64,000 nucleotides of DNA from Egibacteraceae bacterium (GCA_030446775.1 JAUJMQ010000009.1:17492-81491); one strand, 5' to 3'; positions 8,813 to 18,515 are shown, counted from the first letter of the stretch. The notes: generated by a model from the letters alone, not told the origin. A program made the numbers and translations.

Positions 8813-9555
8813 GTGACCCGATGAGGTCGACGAGATCCTCACCGGCGACCTCGTTGTCGCAGTCGGGGTCGCCGACCCCAGAGGCGCGTCGTCTTGGACA
8901 GCGTCACGCCCATCGGCCTGCGGGATCGGACCGCCGGCACGATCACGATCACCACGTCTGTCGGGTTCGCCCGGAAGCACGGCCACTGCGATCGGCCGAG
9001 CTTCCCGCGGGTCTGTGGCGATGCGCTCGAGCTACGAAGACCGCGTGGGCGTGGAGGTGCAGGCACGACGCATCCTGTGGTGGCCCGACGGCTCACTGCG
9101 CGAGGACCCGGTCGTGCCCGGCGAGCCACGGCCCGACACCCCCTCCCCGGCACAGCAGCCGCCACGTGACCCGCTGACTCCGCGAGTTCCGATCAGGACG
9201 GTCGCCCGCGCGGCGGCCATGGAGCATCGACTCCGCGGTGTGGTGCAGGGCGACGGCATGCCGCTGATCCTGCCGGTGACCGTCAGCTCGACGACGGAGA
9301 ACGCGCTCACTCTGACGTGCGACTCGGACATGTTGCCGTCCGGCGGGCGGCGTGCCGGGTTCCTCGCCCACCGGTTCCGTCCCAAGCTCGTCGGGCTGTC
9401 GACGGCGCGACCCACACCGGTTGGCTGCAGGTCGACCGGACTGCGTCGTGGACCCCCCACACCCGACACGGGTTCACCGCGCCGCCGAACAAGACCCTCC
9501 TTCTGCTCGAACGGCGTCGCGGCGCGCTGGGGCTATCGCAAGCGCTCAGACAGGG
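8813..9555 (+). pseudogene. Decayed pyridoxamine 5'-phosphate oxidase-like (PPOX/FMN-binding) gene
   Basis: No single frame carries it, but in-order fragments of one protein are recognisable: EVDEILTGDLVVAVGVADP (frame of 8823), DSVTPIGLRDRTAGTITITTS (frame of 8894), SYEDRVGVEVQARRILWWPD and VVQGDGMPLILPVTV with LPSGGRRAGFLAHRF (frame of 9015), and HTGWLQVDR plus HGFTAPPNKTLLLL (frame of 9317). This is the architecture of actinobacterial PPOX-class flavin-binding proteins, which use FMN or F420 to reduce small molecules. At least four frameshifts, including one right after the likely GTG at 8813, make it non-functional unless the sequence is wrong. Its end overlaps the convergent CPBP gene. 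Confidence 0.6.
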
Positions 9556-10363
9556 TGGCGCGTCTCGGACCCGGGAGGACGCTCCGGCGGCGGAGGTCGG
9601 TCAAGGCCGAGCACGATGCCCGGTGCGCTCGCAGAGCAGGTGCGTGCCGGGCGGCCAGGAAGGCCGCCACGTTCAGCGTGGCGTGCGCGACGACGGCGGG
9701 GGCGACACTGCCGGTGCGGCGGCGCAGCAGGGCGAAGCCGGCACCCGCCGCTGCCGTCGCGGTGACGGACCCGGCGACCGCCCGGCGTTGCCACCCACCG
9801 GCGAGGGCGGTGCGCCCCAACGGGTTCTTGGGGAGCGTGTCGATCGTCGGCAGGACGTGCCACGCGCCGAACAGCGCCGACGTCCACGCCACCGACGCGG
9901 GCCACGACCGCCGGCGCAGCGACAGGCCCAGCAGGGCGCCGCGGAACACCAGCTCCTCGCACAGGGCGGTGCCGACGGGGATGCGCACGAGCGCCTGGTA
10001 CGCGGCGGTGCGCGGCGTGAGCGACAGGACCCGGTCGTCGGCGAACAACCCGCGCGTCGGCACCGCCACCGCCGCGGCTGACACCACCGCGAGGATCGCA
10101 GCCGCGACGCCACCGGCGGCCGGCAGCCCGGCCGCGACGTGCCCGCGCCCGAGTCCCAGGTCCGACCAGGAGACGCCTGCCCACCGCGCGACGGCAAGCA
10201 CGGCGCCGGCGACCGTGAGGTTGGCCGGGACGTACACGGCCGCCGGCAACCGGCGGTTGGACAACCAGTTGTGCATGGCGACCAGCGCCACCACGGCGGC
10301 CTCGGCCTCATGCCGCCGGGCGACGGTCGCGATGCCCCGGTAATCGTGTCTCGCGGTCGTCAC
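9533..10363 (-). CDS. CPBP-family intramembrane glutamic endopeptidase
   Basis: 276 aa with about 7-8 hydrophobic segments. The Abi/CPBP (type II CAAX-prenyl endopeptidase-like) motifs are present: EELVFRGALLG (Glu-Glu and Arg), FGAWHVLPT (His of motif 2) and AHATLNVAA (His/Asn of motif 3/4). Such proteases cut substrates within the membrane; bacterial members are linked to bacteriocin self-immunity and signalling. GTG 10363 overlaps the stop of a 43-codon ORF (GTGA), which itself overlaps the acyltransferase, so the order acyltransferase-small ORF-protease looks like an operon. The last 30 residues past HAPALRAH are low complexity and run into the neighbouring pseudogene. Confidence 0.82.
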   Translation of the reverse strand: MTTARHDYRGIATVARRHEAEAAVVALVAMHNWLSNRRLPAAVYVPANLTVAGAVLAVARWAGVSWSDLGLGRGHVAAGLPAAGGVAAAILAVVSAAAVAVPTRGLFADDRVLSLTPRTAAYQALVRIPVGTALCEELVFRGALLGLSLRRRSWPASVAWTSALFGAWHVLPTIDTLPKNPLGRTALAGGWQRRAVAGSVTATAAAGAGFALLRRRTGSVAPAVVAHATLNVAAFLAARHAPALRAHRASCSALTDLRRRSVLPGPRRATLSERLR

Positions 10364-10491
10364 ACTGCCCCTTGGCCGTGGTGACGCCGATGGTCGGCCA
10401 CGTCACCCGCGATCATGTCCGCTCGCCGGCCGGCAGCCGCGCCGGTGAGCCGGCACACCTCGGGCAGGTACCCCGCCAGCGTCGTGGTCAC
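10360..10491 (-). CDS. Small ORF, 43 aa, coupled on both sides
   Basis: GTG 10491 overlaps the acyltransferase TGA by 4 bp (GTGA). Its own TGA overlaps the CPBP GTG in the same way. The peptide starts VTTTLAGYLPEVCRLTGAAA and continues Arg-rich, then ends DHRRHHGQGAV. It has no membrane segment, one Cys, and a His/Arg-rich tail. I recognise no family. Double 4-bp overlap coupling is the only argument that it is translated. Alternatively it is a spacer between two larger genes. Confidence 0.4.
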   Translation of the reverse strand: MTTTLAGYLPEVCRLTGAAAGRRADMIAGDVADHRRHHGQGAV

Positions 10492-11276
10492 CTCGACGGT
10501 CGACCCCGGAAGCGGCGGGTGAGGTCGGCGTAGAGCGCGGCGACGCGCGGCCCGCTGCCGACCTTGCTGCGCCGCTCGCGCAGCTCCGTCTCGAGCCCCG
10601 CCAGCCTTTGCGAGGTCTCGGCCAGCTCACGGGCGAGATCGCGCACCTGCGCCTCGAGTGCCGCCGCGCGCTCGGCCGGGGACGACCCCCGCCCGTCGGC
10701 CGCTGCCGACTGGGACCCGCCGTCGCCGCCCCCGGGGCGCCGGTGTGCTGCTCCGCGGTTCCCCGCCGCAGCCTCGCCGGGCCTGGGGATGCTCCGCAGG
10801 ACCCGGGCGGGGTTGCCGGCGACCACCGTGTAGGCATCGACGTCGCGCAGCACCAGCGAGCCGACACCGACCACCGCGTGTGCTCCGATACGGCAGGGCG
10901 CGACGACGATGGCATTGCTGGACACCCAGACCCCCTCCTCGATGACGACGTCGCGCCCCGACTTCGGCACGGCCACCTGACGTTCGGCACCGAACGTCGT
11001 CCAGTCGTGCGTGCCGGTGAGCACCGAGACGTTGTGGCCGAAGAAGGCGTACTCGCCCACGGTGACCTCCCCCGACGAGAGGTTGAACAGGGCGTTGTTG
11101 ACCACCGCGGTGGCGGCGATGTGCAGCCGCGCGGGATCGCCGTACACGAGGGGACGGAACAGCGCCGGGTCCTCGGTCTCCCGCGCTCCCCCCGGCCGCC
11201 CGACCGCCGACGTCGCACGCCGATGCGCGCCCGCCAGCGCGCCGACGCCCTGCACCGCCCGCTCACGCAGTGACAT
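10488..11276 (-). CDS. Hexapeptide-repeat (left-handed beta-helix) acyltransferase with C-terminal coiled coil
   Basis: 262 aa. Residues about 45-160 read as LbH hexapeptide repeats of the maltose/galactoside O-acetyltransferase type: VVNNALFNLSSGEVTVGE, FFGHNVSVLTGTHD, VVIEEGVWVSSNAIV, IGAHAVVGVGSLVLRDV, VVAGNPARVLR. The catalytic His is probably in GTHD. The enzyme would acetylate a sugar or similar acceptor from an acyl-CoA. Residues about 190-240 form a charged coiled coil (AALEAQVRDLARELAETSQR) unusual for this family, and it ends RRFRGR. ATG 11276 has AAGGGGA upstream. The proximity to arabinan-donor and mannosyltransferase genes suggests a role in envelope glycan decoration (inference). 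Confidence 0.8.
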   Translation of the reverse strand: MSLRERAVQGVGALAGAHRRATSAVGRPGGARETEDPALFRPLVYGDPARLHIAATAVVNNALFNLSSGEVTVGEYAFFGHNVSVLTGTHDWTTFGAERQVAVPKSGRDVVIEEGVWVSSNAIVVAPCRIGAHAVVGVGSLVLRDVDAYTVVAGNPARVLRSIPRPGEAAAGNRGAAHRRPGGGDGGSQSAAADGRGSSPAERAAALEAQVRDLARELAETSQRLAGLETELRERRSKVGSGPRVAALYADLTRRFRGRPSR

Positions 11277-11454
11277 CCGCGTCCCCTTGCACCGCTGGCC
11301 TGGGCCCTGACCGGCCCGAGTATGCAGCCGTCCGCGGTGCGGCGGGCCGATCGCCCGCGACGTCACCGCTGTCGGCAGCCGCTCGTGGCACAACACCTGG
11401 CGCTGGGCGCTGGCCCCCGATCGGCATCCGGGGAGGTCCCTTGCGCCGGTACGG

Positions 11455-11460
11455 GACAAT
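11455..11460 (+). promoter_or_regulatory. -10 hexamer GACAAT before the 11469 start
   Basis: GACAAT ends 8 nt before ATG 11469, the same layout as at 35800-35805 and other starts in this window. Confidence 0.4.
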
Positions 11461-11468
11461 CGGCGCCC

Positions 11469-12011
11469 ATGGGATCGCTCCTTCTGCTCGTCACCGGGCC
11501 GCCGGGTGCGGGGAAGTCGACGGTCGCGCGGTTCCTCGCCGGCAGGTTCGAACGGAGCGTGGTCGTGGAGGGCGACGCGTTCTTCGGTTTCCTCGCTCGC
11601 GGCGCCATCGCGCCCTGGCTGCCCGAGGCGGACCACCAGAACGAGGTGGTCACTCGAGCGGCGGGGTGCGCGGCAGGTCGGTACGTGTCCGCCGGGTACG
11701 CCACGGTGTTCGACGGCGTAGTCGGACCCTGGTTTCTTCCCAGCTTCATGCAGGCCACCGGCCTTGGTCACCTGCACTACGTCATTCTGATGCCGGCCCT
11801 CGAGCGGTGCGTGGCACGCGTCGCGACGCGACTCGGGCACGGGTTCGCCGACGAAGACGCGACGCGACGGATGCATCAGCAATTCGCCCGCGCCGCCATC
11901 GACCGACGGCACCTGCTGTTGGATCCGCCCGAAGAGGTCGAGGCCGTCGCCGAGCGAATCCTGGCGGCCGTCGCCGGCGGAGAACTGAGGTATCGCAGCT
12001 CGTCGCCGTAG
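11469..12011 (+). CDS. P-loop NTPase, small-molecule kinase / zeta-toxin-like fold
   Basis: 180 aa beginning LLLLVTGPPGAGKST, a Walker A at residues about 9-16. GDAFFGFLARGAIAPW follows, where many gluconate kinase/AAA_33 proteins bind substrate through the Asp. ATRLGHGFADEDATRRMHQQF matches the lid/Arg region of such kinases. It probably phosphorylates a small hydroxyl compound or antibiotic. It lacks features that would identify a specific substrate. The ATG is chosen over a longer frame (11322) because the P-loop follows at once and a -10 lies just upstream. It diverges from the acyltransferase gene. Confidence 0.72.
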   Translation: MGSLLLLVTGPPGAGKSTVARFLAGRFERSVVVEGDAFFGFLARGAIAPWLPEADHQNEVVTRAAGCAAGRYVSAGYATVFDGVVGPWFLPSFMQATGLGHLHYVILMPALERCVARVATRLGHGFADEDATRRMHQQFARAAIDRRHLLLDPPEEVEAVAERILAAVAGGELRYRSSSP

Positions 12012-12122
12012 CGCAGATCCGAGCACCCGACCCGTCGCCCGAGTGGAGCCACGGTGCACGACCGACGAGGGGATCCTGCCGGCTGCCGGCAGGGGCTCCC
12101 GCAGGACCGGCTTCGGCCGTGA

Positions 12123-13295
12123 CTAGGGCGCCACGACCCCCGGGGTCGTGTAGATCACGGCCGCCACGCACGACAGGCCCGCCGAGAGGGCCAGCGCCAC
12201 CTCGAAGGCGCGGCCCCGCAGCGCCCACGCGAGGGCGGCGACCAGCGGGAAGGCGGTCGTCACGAAGCGCGGGCGGGCGCCGAGGGTGACCGACAGCAGC
12301 GACAGGGCCAGAACCCCGGCGGTGTAGACGACGAGCACCGCGGGGGGCCGCCAGCGCGCCAGCGCCAGGAGCGCCACGGCGACCACCACGAGCCCGGCGA
12401 CGCGCAGCAGCGTCGCCATGGGCAGGTCCGCCAGGTTGAGGTCGTCGGCGAGGCGCGACACGGTCACGATGTCGCGCATCGTCGAGCGCCCGAAGTCCAC
12501 GCCCTCACCCCAACCCTGGCGCTGCACCCGCAGCCACATCAGCGGCTCGCCGGTGCGCCACCACAGCCAACCGAGCCACGTGACCGCGCCGAGCGGCGCG
12601 AGCGCGGGCGCGACGAACACCCGCCAATCCCGCTGGGAGCGGAACACCGCCAGCGCAGCCCAGGCGCAGCAGGCGGCCAGGACGAGACCGTTGGGCCGGG
12701 CGGCCGACGCGAGGGCGCCGAGCAGCCCGGCGGCCAGCCACCGTTGCGAGAGCAGCGCCAGCAGGCACCCGGCCGCGGCGGCGAGCATGACGGACTCGCT
12801 GTAGACCATCGAGAAGACGACGGTCCCGGGGAAGAACGCGAGCAGCAGCGCGGCGCGGTCGGCGACCTCGTCGTCGGCGACCCGACGCACGAGCAGCCAC
12901 ACCGCGACGACGGCGAGCGCCCCGAAGACCCAGGTCAGGGCGATCGCGGCCGCCAGCGGGGTCACTTCCGTCGCCCCGGACGCCCAGCGGATGAGCAGCG
13001 GGTAGGCCGGAAAGAACGCAATGTTGACCTGACCCACGTCGGCGCCGGGCGGCAGCTGCGGGTAGACGTAGCCGGCGGCCGCGGACAGGTACCAGTTGCC
13101 GTCCCACAGGTGCAGCGAGTCACGGACCAGGTCGCGGGCGCCGCGAAGGTGGTTGCCCGCCGCGATCGCGGCCAGGACGAGGACCCTGGAGGCGACGAAC
13201 GCGCCCACCGGGAGCGCGAGCCTGCGCAACGCCGGCGGCCGCGACGCCCCCCGCGTCATCAATCCGCGGCCGCGCGGACGGACGAGGGTGGTCAT
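12123..13295 (-). CDS. GT-C type mannosyltransferase, PIG-V-like membrane protein
   Basis: 390 aa with about 9-10 hydrophobic segments. A first TM is followed by HLWDGNWYLSAAAGY, the Asp-containing first extracytoplasmic loop typical of GT-C polyprenyl-phosphate-sugar-dependent glycosyltransferases and of the PIG-V/DUF2029 group; FFPAYPLLIR, LLAFFPGTVVFSMVYSES and ASAARPNG are also family-like. It would transfer a sugar, probably mannose from a polyprenyl-phosphate donor, outside the membrane. ATG 13295 is supported by GATACT 6 nt upstream. A perfect 15-bp hairpin at 13361-13396 separates it from the glutaredoxin gene upstream on the same strand. Confidence 0.8.
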   Translation of the reverse strand: MTTLVRPRGRGLMTRGASRPPALRRLALPVGAFVASRVLVLAAIAAGNHLRGARDLVRDSLHLWDGNWYLSAAAGYVYPQLPPGADVGQVNIAFFPAYPLLIRWASGATEVTPLAAAIALTWVFGALAVVAVWLLVRRVADDEVADRAALLLAFFPGTVVFSMVYSESVMLAAAAGCLLALLSQRWLAAGLLGALASAARPNGLVLAACCAWAALAVFRSQRDWRVFVAPALAPLGAVTWLGWLWWRTGEPLMWLRVQRQGWGEGVDFGRSTMRDIVTVSRLADDLNLADLPMATLLRVAGLVVVAVALLALARWRPPAVLVVYTAGVLALSLLSVTLGARPRFVTTAFPLVAALAWALRGRAFEVALALSAGLSCVAAVIYTTPGVVAP

Positions 13296-13301
13296 GGCGC
13301 C

Positions 13302-13307
13302 AGTATC
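13302..13307 (-). promoter_or_regulatory. -10 hexamer GATACT of the mannosyltransferase
   Basis: GATACT on the minus strand, 6 nt before ATG 13295, so leaderless. Confidence 0.45.
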
Positions 13308-13360
13308 GCCGCCGCCTGGCGCCAGCCGCCCCAGCCTCGCCGGAGCCACCCACCGCTCAA

Positions 13361-13396
13361 AGCAGGGTTGGTCACGATGGCGTGACCAACCCTGCT
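13361..13396. terminator. Perfect 15-bp inverted repeat between glutaredoxin and mannosyltransferase genes
   Basis: AGCAGGGTTGGTCAC (13361-13375), loop GATGGC, exact complement 13382-13396. No T-run follows on the minus strand. It could be a tail-less actinobacterial terminator for the glutaredoxin gene, or an operator about 55 bp upstream of the mannosyltransferase -10. Confidence 0.5.
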
Positions 13397-13456
13397 ACGC
13401 GCCGGTTGGGGCCGCCGACCGCCCGCCGGTCCGAACGGTCCGAAGCCCGGGCCGGG

Positions 13457-13699
13457 TCAGGCGGCGCGCGCCTCCGCCACGACCTCATCGGCCGAGGGGT
13501 TGATCAGGAAGCGGTCGCCGATCTGCACGGTCGGGACGATCTCGTGGCCTCCGGTCGCCGCGCGGACGATCTCGGCCTTGGACCGGTCGGCCCAGATGTC
13601 GACCGTCTCGTAGTCGACGCCGTGCGCGGTGAGGTCGCCCTTGAGCGTCTCGCAGTAGCCGCACATCGGTCGCCAGTAGATCGTCACGGGTGGCACGGG
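13457..13699 (-). CDS. Mycoredoxin / glutaredoxin-like thiol-disulfide protein
   Basis: 80 aa single thioredoxin-fold domain: VTIYWRPMCGYCETLKGDL with a C-x-x-C (CGYC) active site, VDYETVDIW, the cis-Pro in EIVPTVQIGD and the C-terminal INPSADEV. This matches actinobacterial mycoredoxin-1, which reduces mycothiol-mixed disulfides in the cytosol. GTG 13699 is chosen because GAGGAG lies 10 nt upstream and it gives the usual length. An ATG at 13726 would add nine residues. Downstream of gltB on the same strand but about 70 bp away, so possibly separately transcribed. Confidence 0.85.
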   Translation of the reverse strand, partial: PVPPVTIYWRPMCGYCETLKGDLTAHGVDYETVDIWADRSKAEIVRAATGGHEIVPTVQIGDRFLINPSADEVVAEARAA

Positions 13700-13769
13700 A
13701 CAGGGCTCCTCGCCGGCTCGTCGCATTGGACTGATGGTTCCAACGCGCCGGGCTGCCCAACCCTTCCCG

Positions 13770-16700
13770 TCACACCGCGGCGCCGACGCTCCCCTCGCCG
13801 ACGACCTCCATGCGCGACAGCTCCCCGCGGGGGGCGATCCGCCAGAAGGCACCACCGGCGGCCTCCCAGTCGTCCAGCAGCGCCGTCGCCCGCAGCGAGC
13901 CGGTGACGCGCACGTGATGCTCGAGCAGCCCGCGCAGCCGGCGCAGCTGCGCGCCGTCGGGGCGCCGCGCCTCCACGAGCCCGGCGTTGACGCGGGCCAG
14001 GACCTCCGCGTGGCCGTCGCAGACGTAGCACTCGCCGCCGGTCATCCCGGCGCCGAGGTTCACGCCCGTGGGGCCGAGGACGACCACGACCCCGCCGGTC
14101 ATGTACTCGCAGGCGTGGTCGCCCACCCCCTCGACCACCGCGGTCGCGCCGGAGTTGCGCACGGCGAAGCGCTCGCCCGCCCGGCCGGCGACGAACAGCT
14201 CGCCTCCGGTGGCCCCGTACAGCACCGTGTTGCCCACCAGCACAGGCCGCGGCGCGTCCCGGCCGTCAGCACCCACCGCGCCGGCGCCGGCGTCGTCGGC
14301 GGGCGGCCGCACGACGATCCGGCCGCCCGCCATCCCCTTGCCGACGTAGTCGTTCGCCTCCCCGGTCAGCACGAACTCCACGCCGCCGGACAGGAACGCG
14401 CCGAAGCTCTGCCCCGCCTCGCCGGTGAAGCGCACCGACACCCGCCCACGGTCGTCGCCGTCGATGTCGCCGAACTCCAGCCCGACCGCTCCCCCGAGCC
14501 GCGCGCCGACCGCGCGGTCGGTGTTGCGGATGTCGTACTTGAGGTGCTGCACCGTCCCGCCGTACAGCGCCTGGAACGCGTCGTCGCAGACCCGGTCTCC
14601 GAGCGCGTCGCGGGGTGCCTGGATCGCCAGGCTGCCGGAGTAGCCGCGCGGCCCGTCGCCGGCCGGAACGGCGAGCAACGCGCTGACGTCGAGGGTGCCG
14701 GCACGACCGGCGCGCCCGGCGCCGTCGGGACCGGCGCCCTCGGGACCGGACACGCCGGAGCCCCTATCGCGGCGCCGGCGCAGCAGCTCCACGCGGCCCA
14801 CCGCCTCGTCGAGCGAACGCAGCCCCAGCGCCGCCAGCCGGCGGCGCACGTCGTCGGCGACGAACAGCAGGTAGGCGGCGACCATCGCAGCGGTGCCGCG
14901 GTAGCGCTCGCGCAGCTCGGGCCGCTGCGTCGCGACGCCGACGGGGCAGGTGTCGCGGTGGCAGGCGCGCACGAGGATGCAGCCCTCGGCGAGCAGGGCG
15001 GCAGTGCCGAAGCCGTACTCGTCCGCGCCGAGCAGCGCCGCGACGAGCACGTCGCGGCCGGTCTTGAAGCCGCCGTCGACCTGCAGCCGCATGCGCCCGC
15101 GCAGGCCGTTGGCGACGAGCGTCTGCTGCGTCTCGGCCAGCCCCAGCTCCCACGGCAGCCCCGCGTGCTTCACGCTCGACAGCGGCGACGCCCCGGTGCC
15201 GCCGTCGGCGCCCGCGATCTGCACCGCGTCCGCGAGGCCCTTGACGACCCCCGCCGCGACGGTGCCCACGCCGGCGCACGACACGAGCTTGACGCTGACC
15301 GCCGCGAACGGGTTCACCTGCTTGAGGTCGTAGATCAGCTGGGCGAGGTCCTCGATGGAGTAGATGTCGTGGTGCGGGGGTGGGCTGATCAGCGCCACCC
15401 CGGGCTGGGTGTGGCGCAGGCGCGCGATGAGGTCGGAGACCTTGTGGCCGGGCAGCTGCCCGCCCTCGCCCGGCTTGGAGCCCTGCGCCATCTTGATCTG
15501 GATCTCATCGGCGTAGGCGAGGTACGACGGCGTCACGCCGAACCGTCCCGAGGCGACCTGCTTGACCTTGGAGTTGCGGTCCCGGGCGGTGCCGCGGGTG
15601 CGGAAGCGGCGGGGATCCTCCCCGCCCTCGCCGCAGTTGGAGGCGCCGCCGAGCATGTTCATCGCCTCGGCGAGCGTCTCATGCGCCTCGGGTGACAGCG
15701 CCCCCAGCGACATCGCGCCGGTGAAGAAGCGCTGGACGATCGACGTCGCCGGCTCGACCTCGGCGACATCGACGGGCGCGGCGCCGCGGTCGGCGGCGGG
15801 CACCGCCTCGAGCAGGTCGCGCGGTTCGCTCGGCGGCCGGCTGTCCACCAGCTCGGCGAAGCGGTCGTAGTGCTCGCGGCGGCCGTCGCGCACGGCGACC
15901 TGCAGCAGGTGGGCGGCCCGCATCCCGGCGGTCGTCGCCAGCGGCGCGAGGTCGCCCTCCAGGCCCACGGCCCGGTGGAGAGCGCCGACGACGTCGGGGT
16001 TCGTCGCGTGGTAGTCGCCGCCGGGCTTGTACTTGTAGAACCCGGGGCTGGCCAGCTTGGGCTTGGCGCCGAAGGCGGCGGCGTGGCGGGCCAGGACGTC
16101 GTCGGCGAGATCGACAAGCCCGATCCCCCCGAGCCGCGACGGCGTGCCGCGCAGGGCGGCGTCGACGACGTCGGCGCCCAGCCCGACCGCCTCGAACACC
16201 TGCGCGCCGCGGTAGGAGTCCAGCGTCGAGATGCCCGCCTTGGACAGGATCTTGAGGACCCCGTCGGCGACGGCGTGCCGGTAGGTCTCCTGGGCCTGGC
16301 CGGCGGAGGCGCCGTCGCCACCCAGCCGGCCGTTGTCGGCCAGCTCGGCGATCGACTCCAACGCCAAGCGGGGGCACACGACGTCCGCGCCGTAGCCGAG
16401 CAGGCAGGCGTAGACGTGGGTCTCGCGCGCGTCGTCGGTCTCGCACACGACGCTGGTGCGGGTCCGCAGGCCGGCGGTCACGAGGCGGTGGTGCACCGCC
16501 CCCACCGCGAGCACCGCCGGGACGGGCGCGCGCTCGGCGTCGACGCCACGGTCGGAGCACACGAGGATGCCGGCGCCGTCGCCCGCCGCTCGGACGGCCT
16601 CGTCGCCGAGGGTCCGCAGCCGCTCGGCGAGCCCCTCGCGCCCATCGGCGACCGCGAACGTCGCGTCCAGTCCCGCCACCGCGAACGGGATCCCGGGGGA

Positions 16701-18435
16701 CAACACGAGCTCCTGCAGCCCCGCCGGCGTCATCACGAAGCCGTCGAGCTCCAGCAGCCGGGCCGCGCCGGGGTCCTCGCCGAGCAGAGACGCACGCGGG
16801 CCGAGCTGGGTGCGCAGGCTCATGACCGAGAACTCGCGCAGGTGGTCGATCGGCGGGTTCGTCACCTGCGCGAAGCGCTGCTTGAGGTAGTGCGCGACGG
16901 TGCGCGGGCGCCGGGCGAGGACCGCCAGGGCGGTGTCGTCGCCCATCGAGGAGATCGGCTCCTTGCCGTCGTTGGCCATCGGCCGCACGACGGTGGTCTC
17001 CTCCTCCTTGGTGTAGCCCGCCGCGACCTGCCGGGCCAGCAGATCGGTCCCGACCGCGGTGACGGGCGCGCCGGGAGCGACCCGGCGCTGGGAGGACCGA
17101 AGCCAGTCTCCGTACGGCCGGCGGTCCGCCAGGCGCCGCTTGAGCTCGTCGTCCTCGACGAGGTTGGCGCCGGGGTCCGGACCGCTGGGGTCGACGAGCA
17201 GCATCTGACCGGGGCCGAGCCGCTCGCGGCGGACGGTGCCGGCGCCGGCGGTGCGCACCGCGCCGACCTCCGACGCGCACACCACCGTCGCGTCGTCGCA
17301 CACGACGTAGCGCAGCGGGCGCAGGCCGTTGCGATCCAGTCCCGCGACGACGCGCTCGCCGTCGGCGAGGACGAGCGCCGCGGGCCCGTCCCACGGCTCG
17401 GCCAGCGCCGCGTGGTAGCGGAAGAAGTCCACCACCGCAGGCGGCAGGTCGCGGCGGCCCTCCCACACCTGCGGGGTCAGCATCGCCAGGGCGTGCGGCA
17501 GGTCGCGACCGCCGGCCACGAGCAGCTCGAGCGCGGCGTCGAGCATCCCGGAGTCCGACGTCGTCTCGTCCAGCAGCGGCGACAGCAGCGCCTCGCCCTC
17601 GCCCCCCAGCTCGGGCCAGTCGGCGCCGAACCGCCCCTGGCGGGCGCGCATGAGGTTGGCGTTGCCGGCGATGGTGTTGATCTCGCCGTTGTGGCACAGC
17701 AACCGGAACGGCTGGGCGCGCTCCCACGTCGGCATGGTGTTCGTCGAGTAGCGCTGGTGGAACACCGCGAACCAGCCGCCGACGTCGCGGCGGGCGAGGT
17801 CTGGGTAGAAGTCGGCGAGCGCGTCCGCCGCGACGAGCGCCTTGTACACGACGGTCCGAAAGCCGCACGACGCCATGTACAGGTGCGCCCCGGCGTCGCG
17901 GCAGGTCCGCTCGGCCCGGCGTCTGGCGACATAGGCCCGCCGCTCCCCCGCCGCCGGGCCGACGTCGGCGGGGCGCGTGAACAGCGCCTGCTCGACGACC
18001 GGCATGCAGCCGCGCGCGGCCTCGCCGAGCGCGGCGGGGTCGACGGGCACCGATCGCCATCCGGCCGGGTCCAACCCCGAGGCGACGAGCGCCGACTCCA
18101 GCGCCGTCCGCGCGTCGGCGCGGTTGCGGTCGCCGTGGGCATCGCCGCGGCCATCCAGGAAGCACATCGCCGCGCCGAGCCGGGCGGGGTCGACCGGCCG
18201 GGCGCAGGCCCCCGCGCGGTCCCCCCGCCGCCGCGGCCGCCGCCCGCCCGCCCCCCAGCAGGCCAGCCCCGTCGCCGGACCGCTCGTCGGCGGCGACCGC
18301 GCCGCGGTGCTTGACGCCCTCCAGCCCCTCCCGCGCCGCCTCGACGATCCGTCGCGACGGCCTGCCGGCGAGGTCGGCGACGAAGCCGATGCCGCACGCG
18401 TCACGGTCGAACCGGGGGTCGTGGAGCCCGTCCAT
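13770..18435 (-). CDS. gltB: Glutamate synthase large subunit (one frameshift near the N-terminus)
   Basis: About 1,554 codons, the normal GltB length. It makes two glutamates from glutamine and 2-oxoglutarate in the cytosol. The N-terminal class II amidotransferase domain begins FDRDACGIGFVADL, where the Cys becomes residue 1 after processing. GMLDAALELL, FHQRYSTNT and CHNGEINTI follow. The FMN-binding synthase domain has GGASNCGEGGEDPRRF, IKMAQGSKPGEGGQLPG and GADGGTGASPLSS; the 3Fe-4S Cys cluster is in CHRDTCPVGVATQ; the C-terminal beta-helix repeats are present. The frame changes between about 18180 and 18260, inside a C/G-only stretch, after DGAGLL and before MCFLDGR. AGGGAGG precedes ATG 18435. 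No gltD is adjacent. Confidence 0.92.
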
Positions 18436-18458
18436 GCGCCTCCCTGGGACGTCGGGGG

Positions 18459-18498
18459 AAACAAAAGACGGCGCCCGCCGTGGTGGCGGAGCGCCGTC
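18459..18498 (-). terminator. Intrinsic terminator-like hairpin in the gltB leader (possible attenuator)
   Basis: On the minus strand: GACGGCGC, T, CCGCC, loop ACCAC, GGCGG, GCGCCGTC (18498 to 18467), then TTTTGTTT. That is a 13-bp stem with one bulge and a T-rich tail, ending 24 nt before the gltB ATG. A TAGTCT -10 lies just upstream, which would put the hairpin at the very start of the transcript. Confidence 0.6.
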
Positions 18499-18509
18499 GC
18501 TCTGGCCGC

Positions 18510-18515
18510 AGACTA
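18510..18515 (-). promoter_or_regulatory. Candidate gltB -10 hexamer TAGTCT
   Basis: TAGTCT on the minus strand, about 75 nt before ATG 18435. No convincing -35 was seen. Confidence 0.35.

Noticed and set aside
8767..9177. 136-codon open frame as a separate gene
   Set aside because: The translation is Arg/His/Ser-rich noise; recognisable PPOX fragments lie in other frames over the same bases.
15870..18314. Long plus-strand open frame opposite gltB
   Set aside because: Antisense shadow in GC-rich coding DNA; all GltB motifs are on the minus strand.
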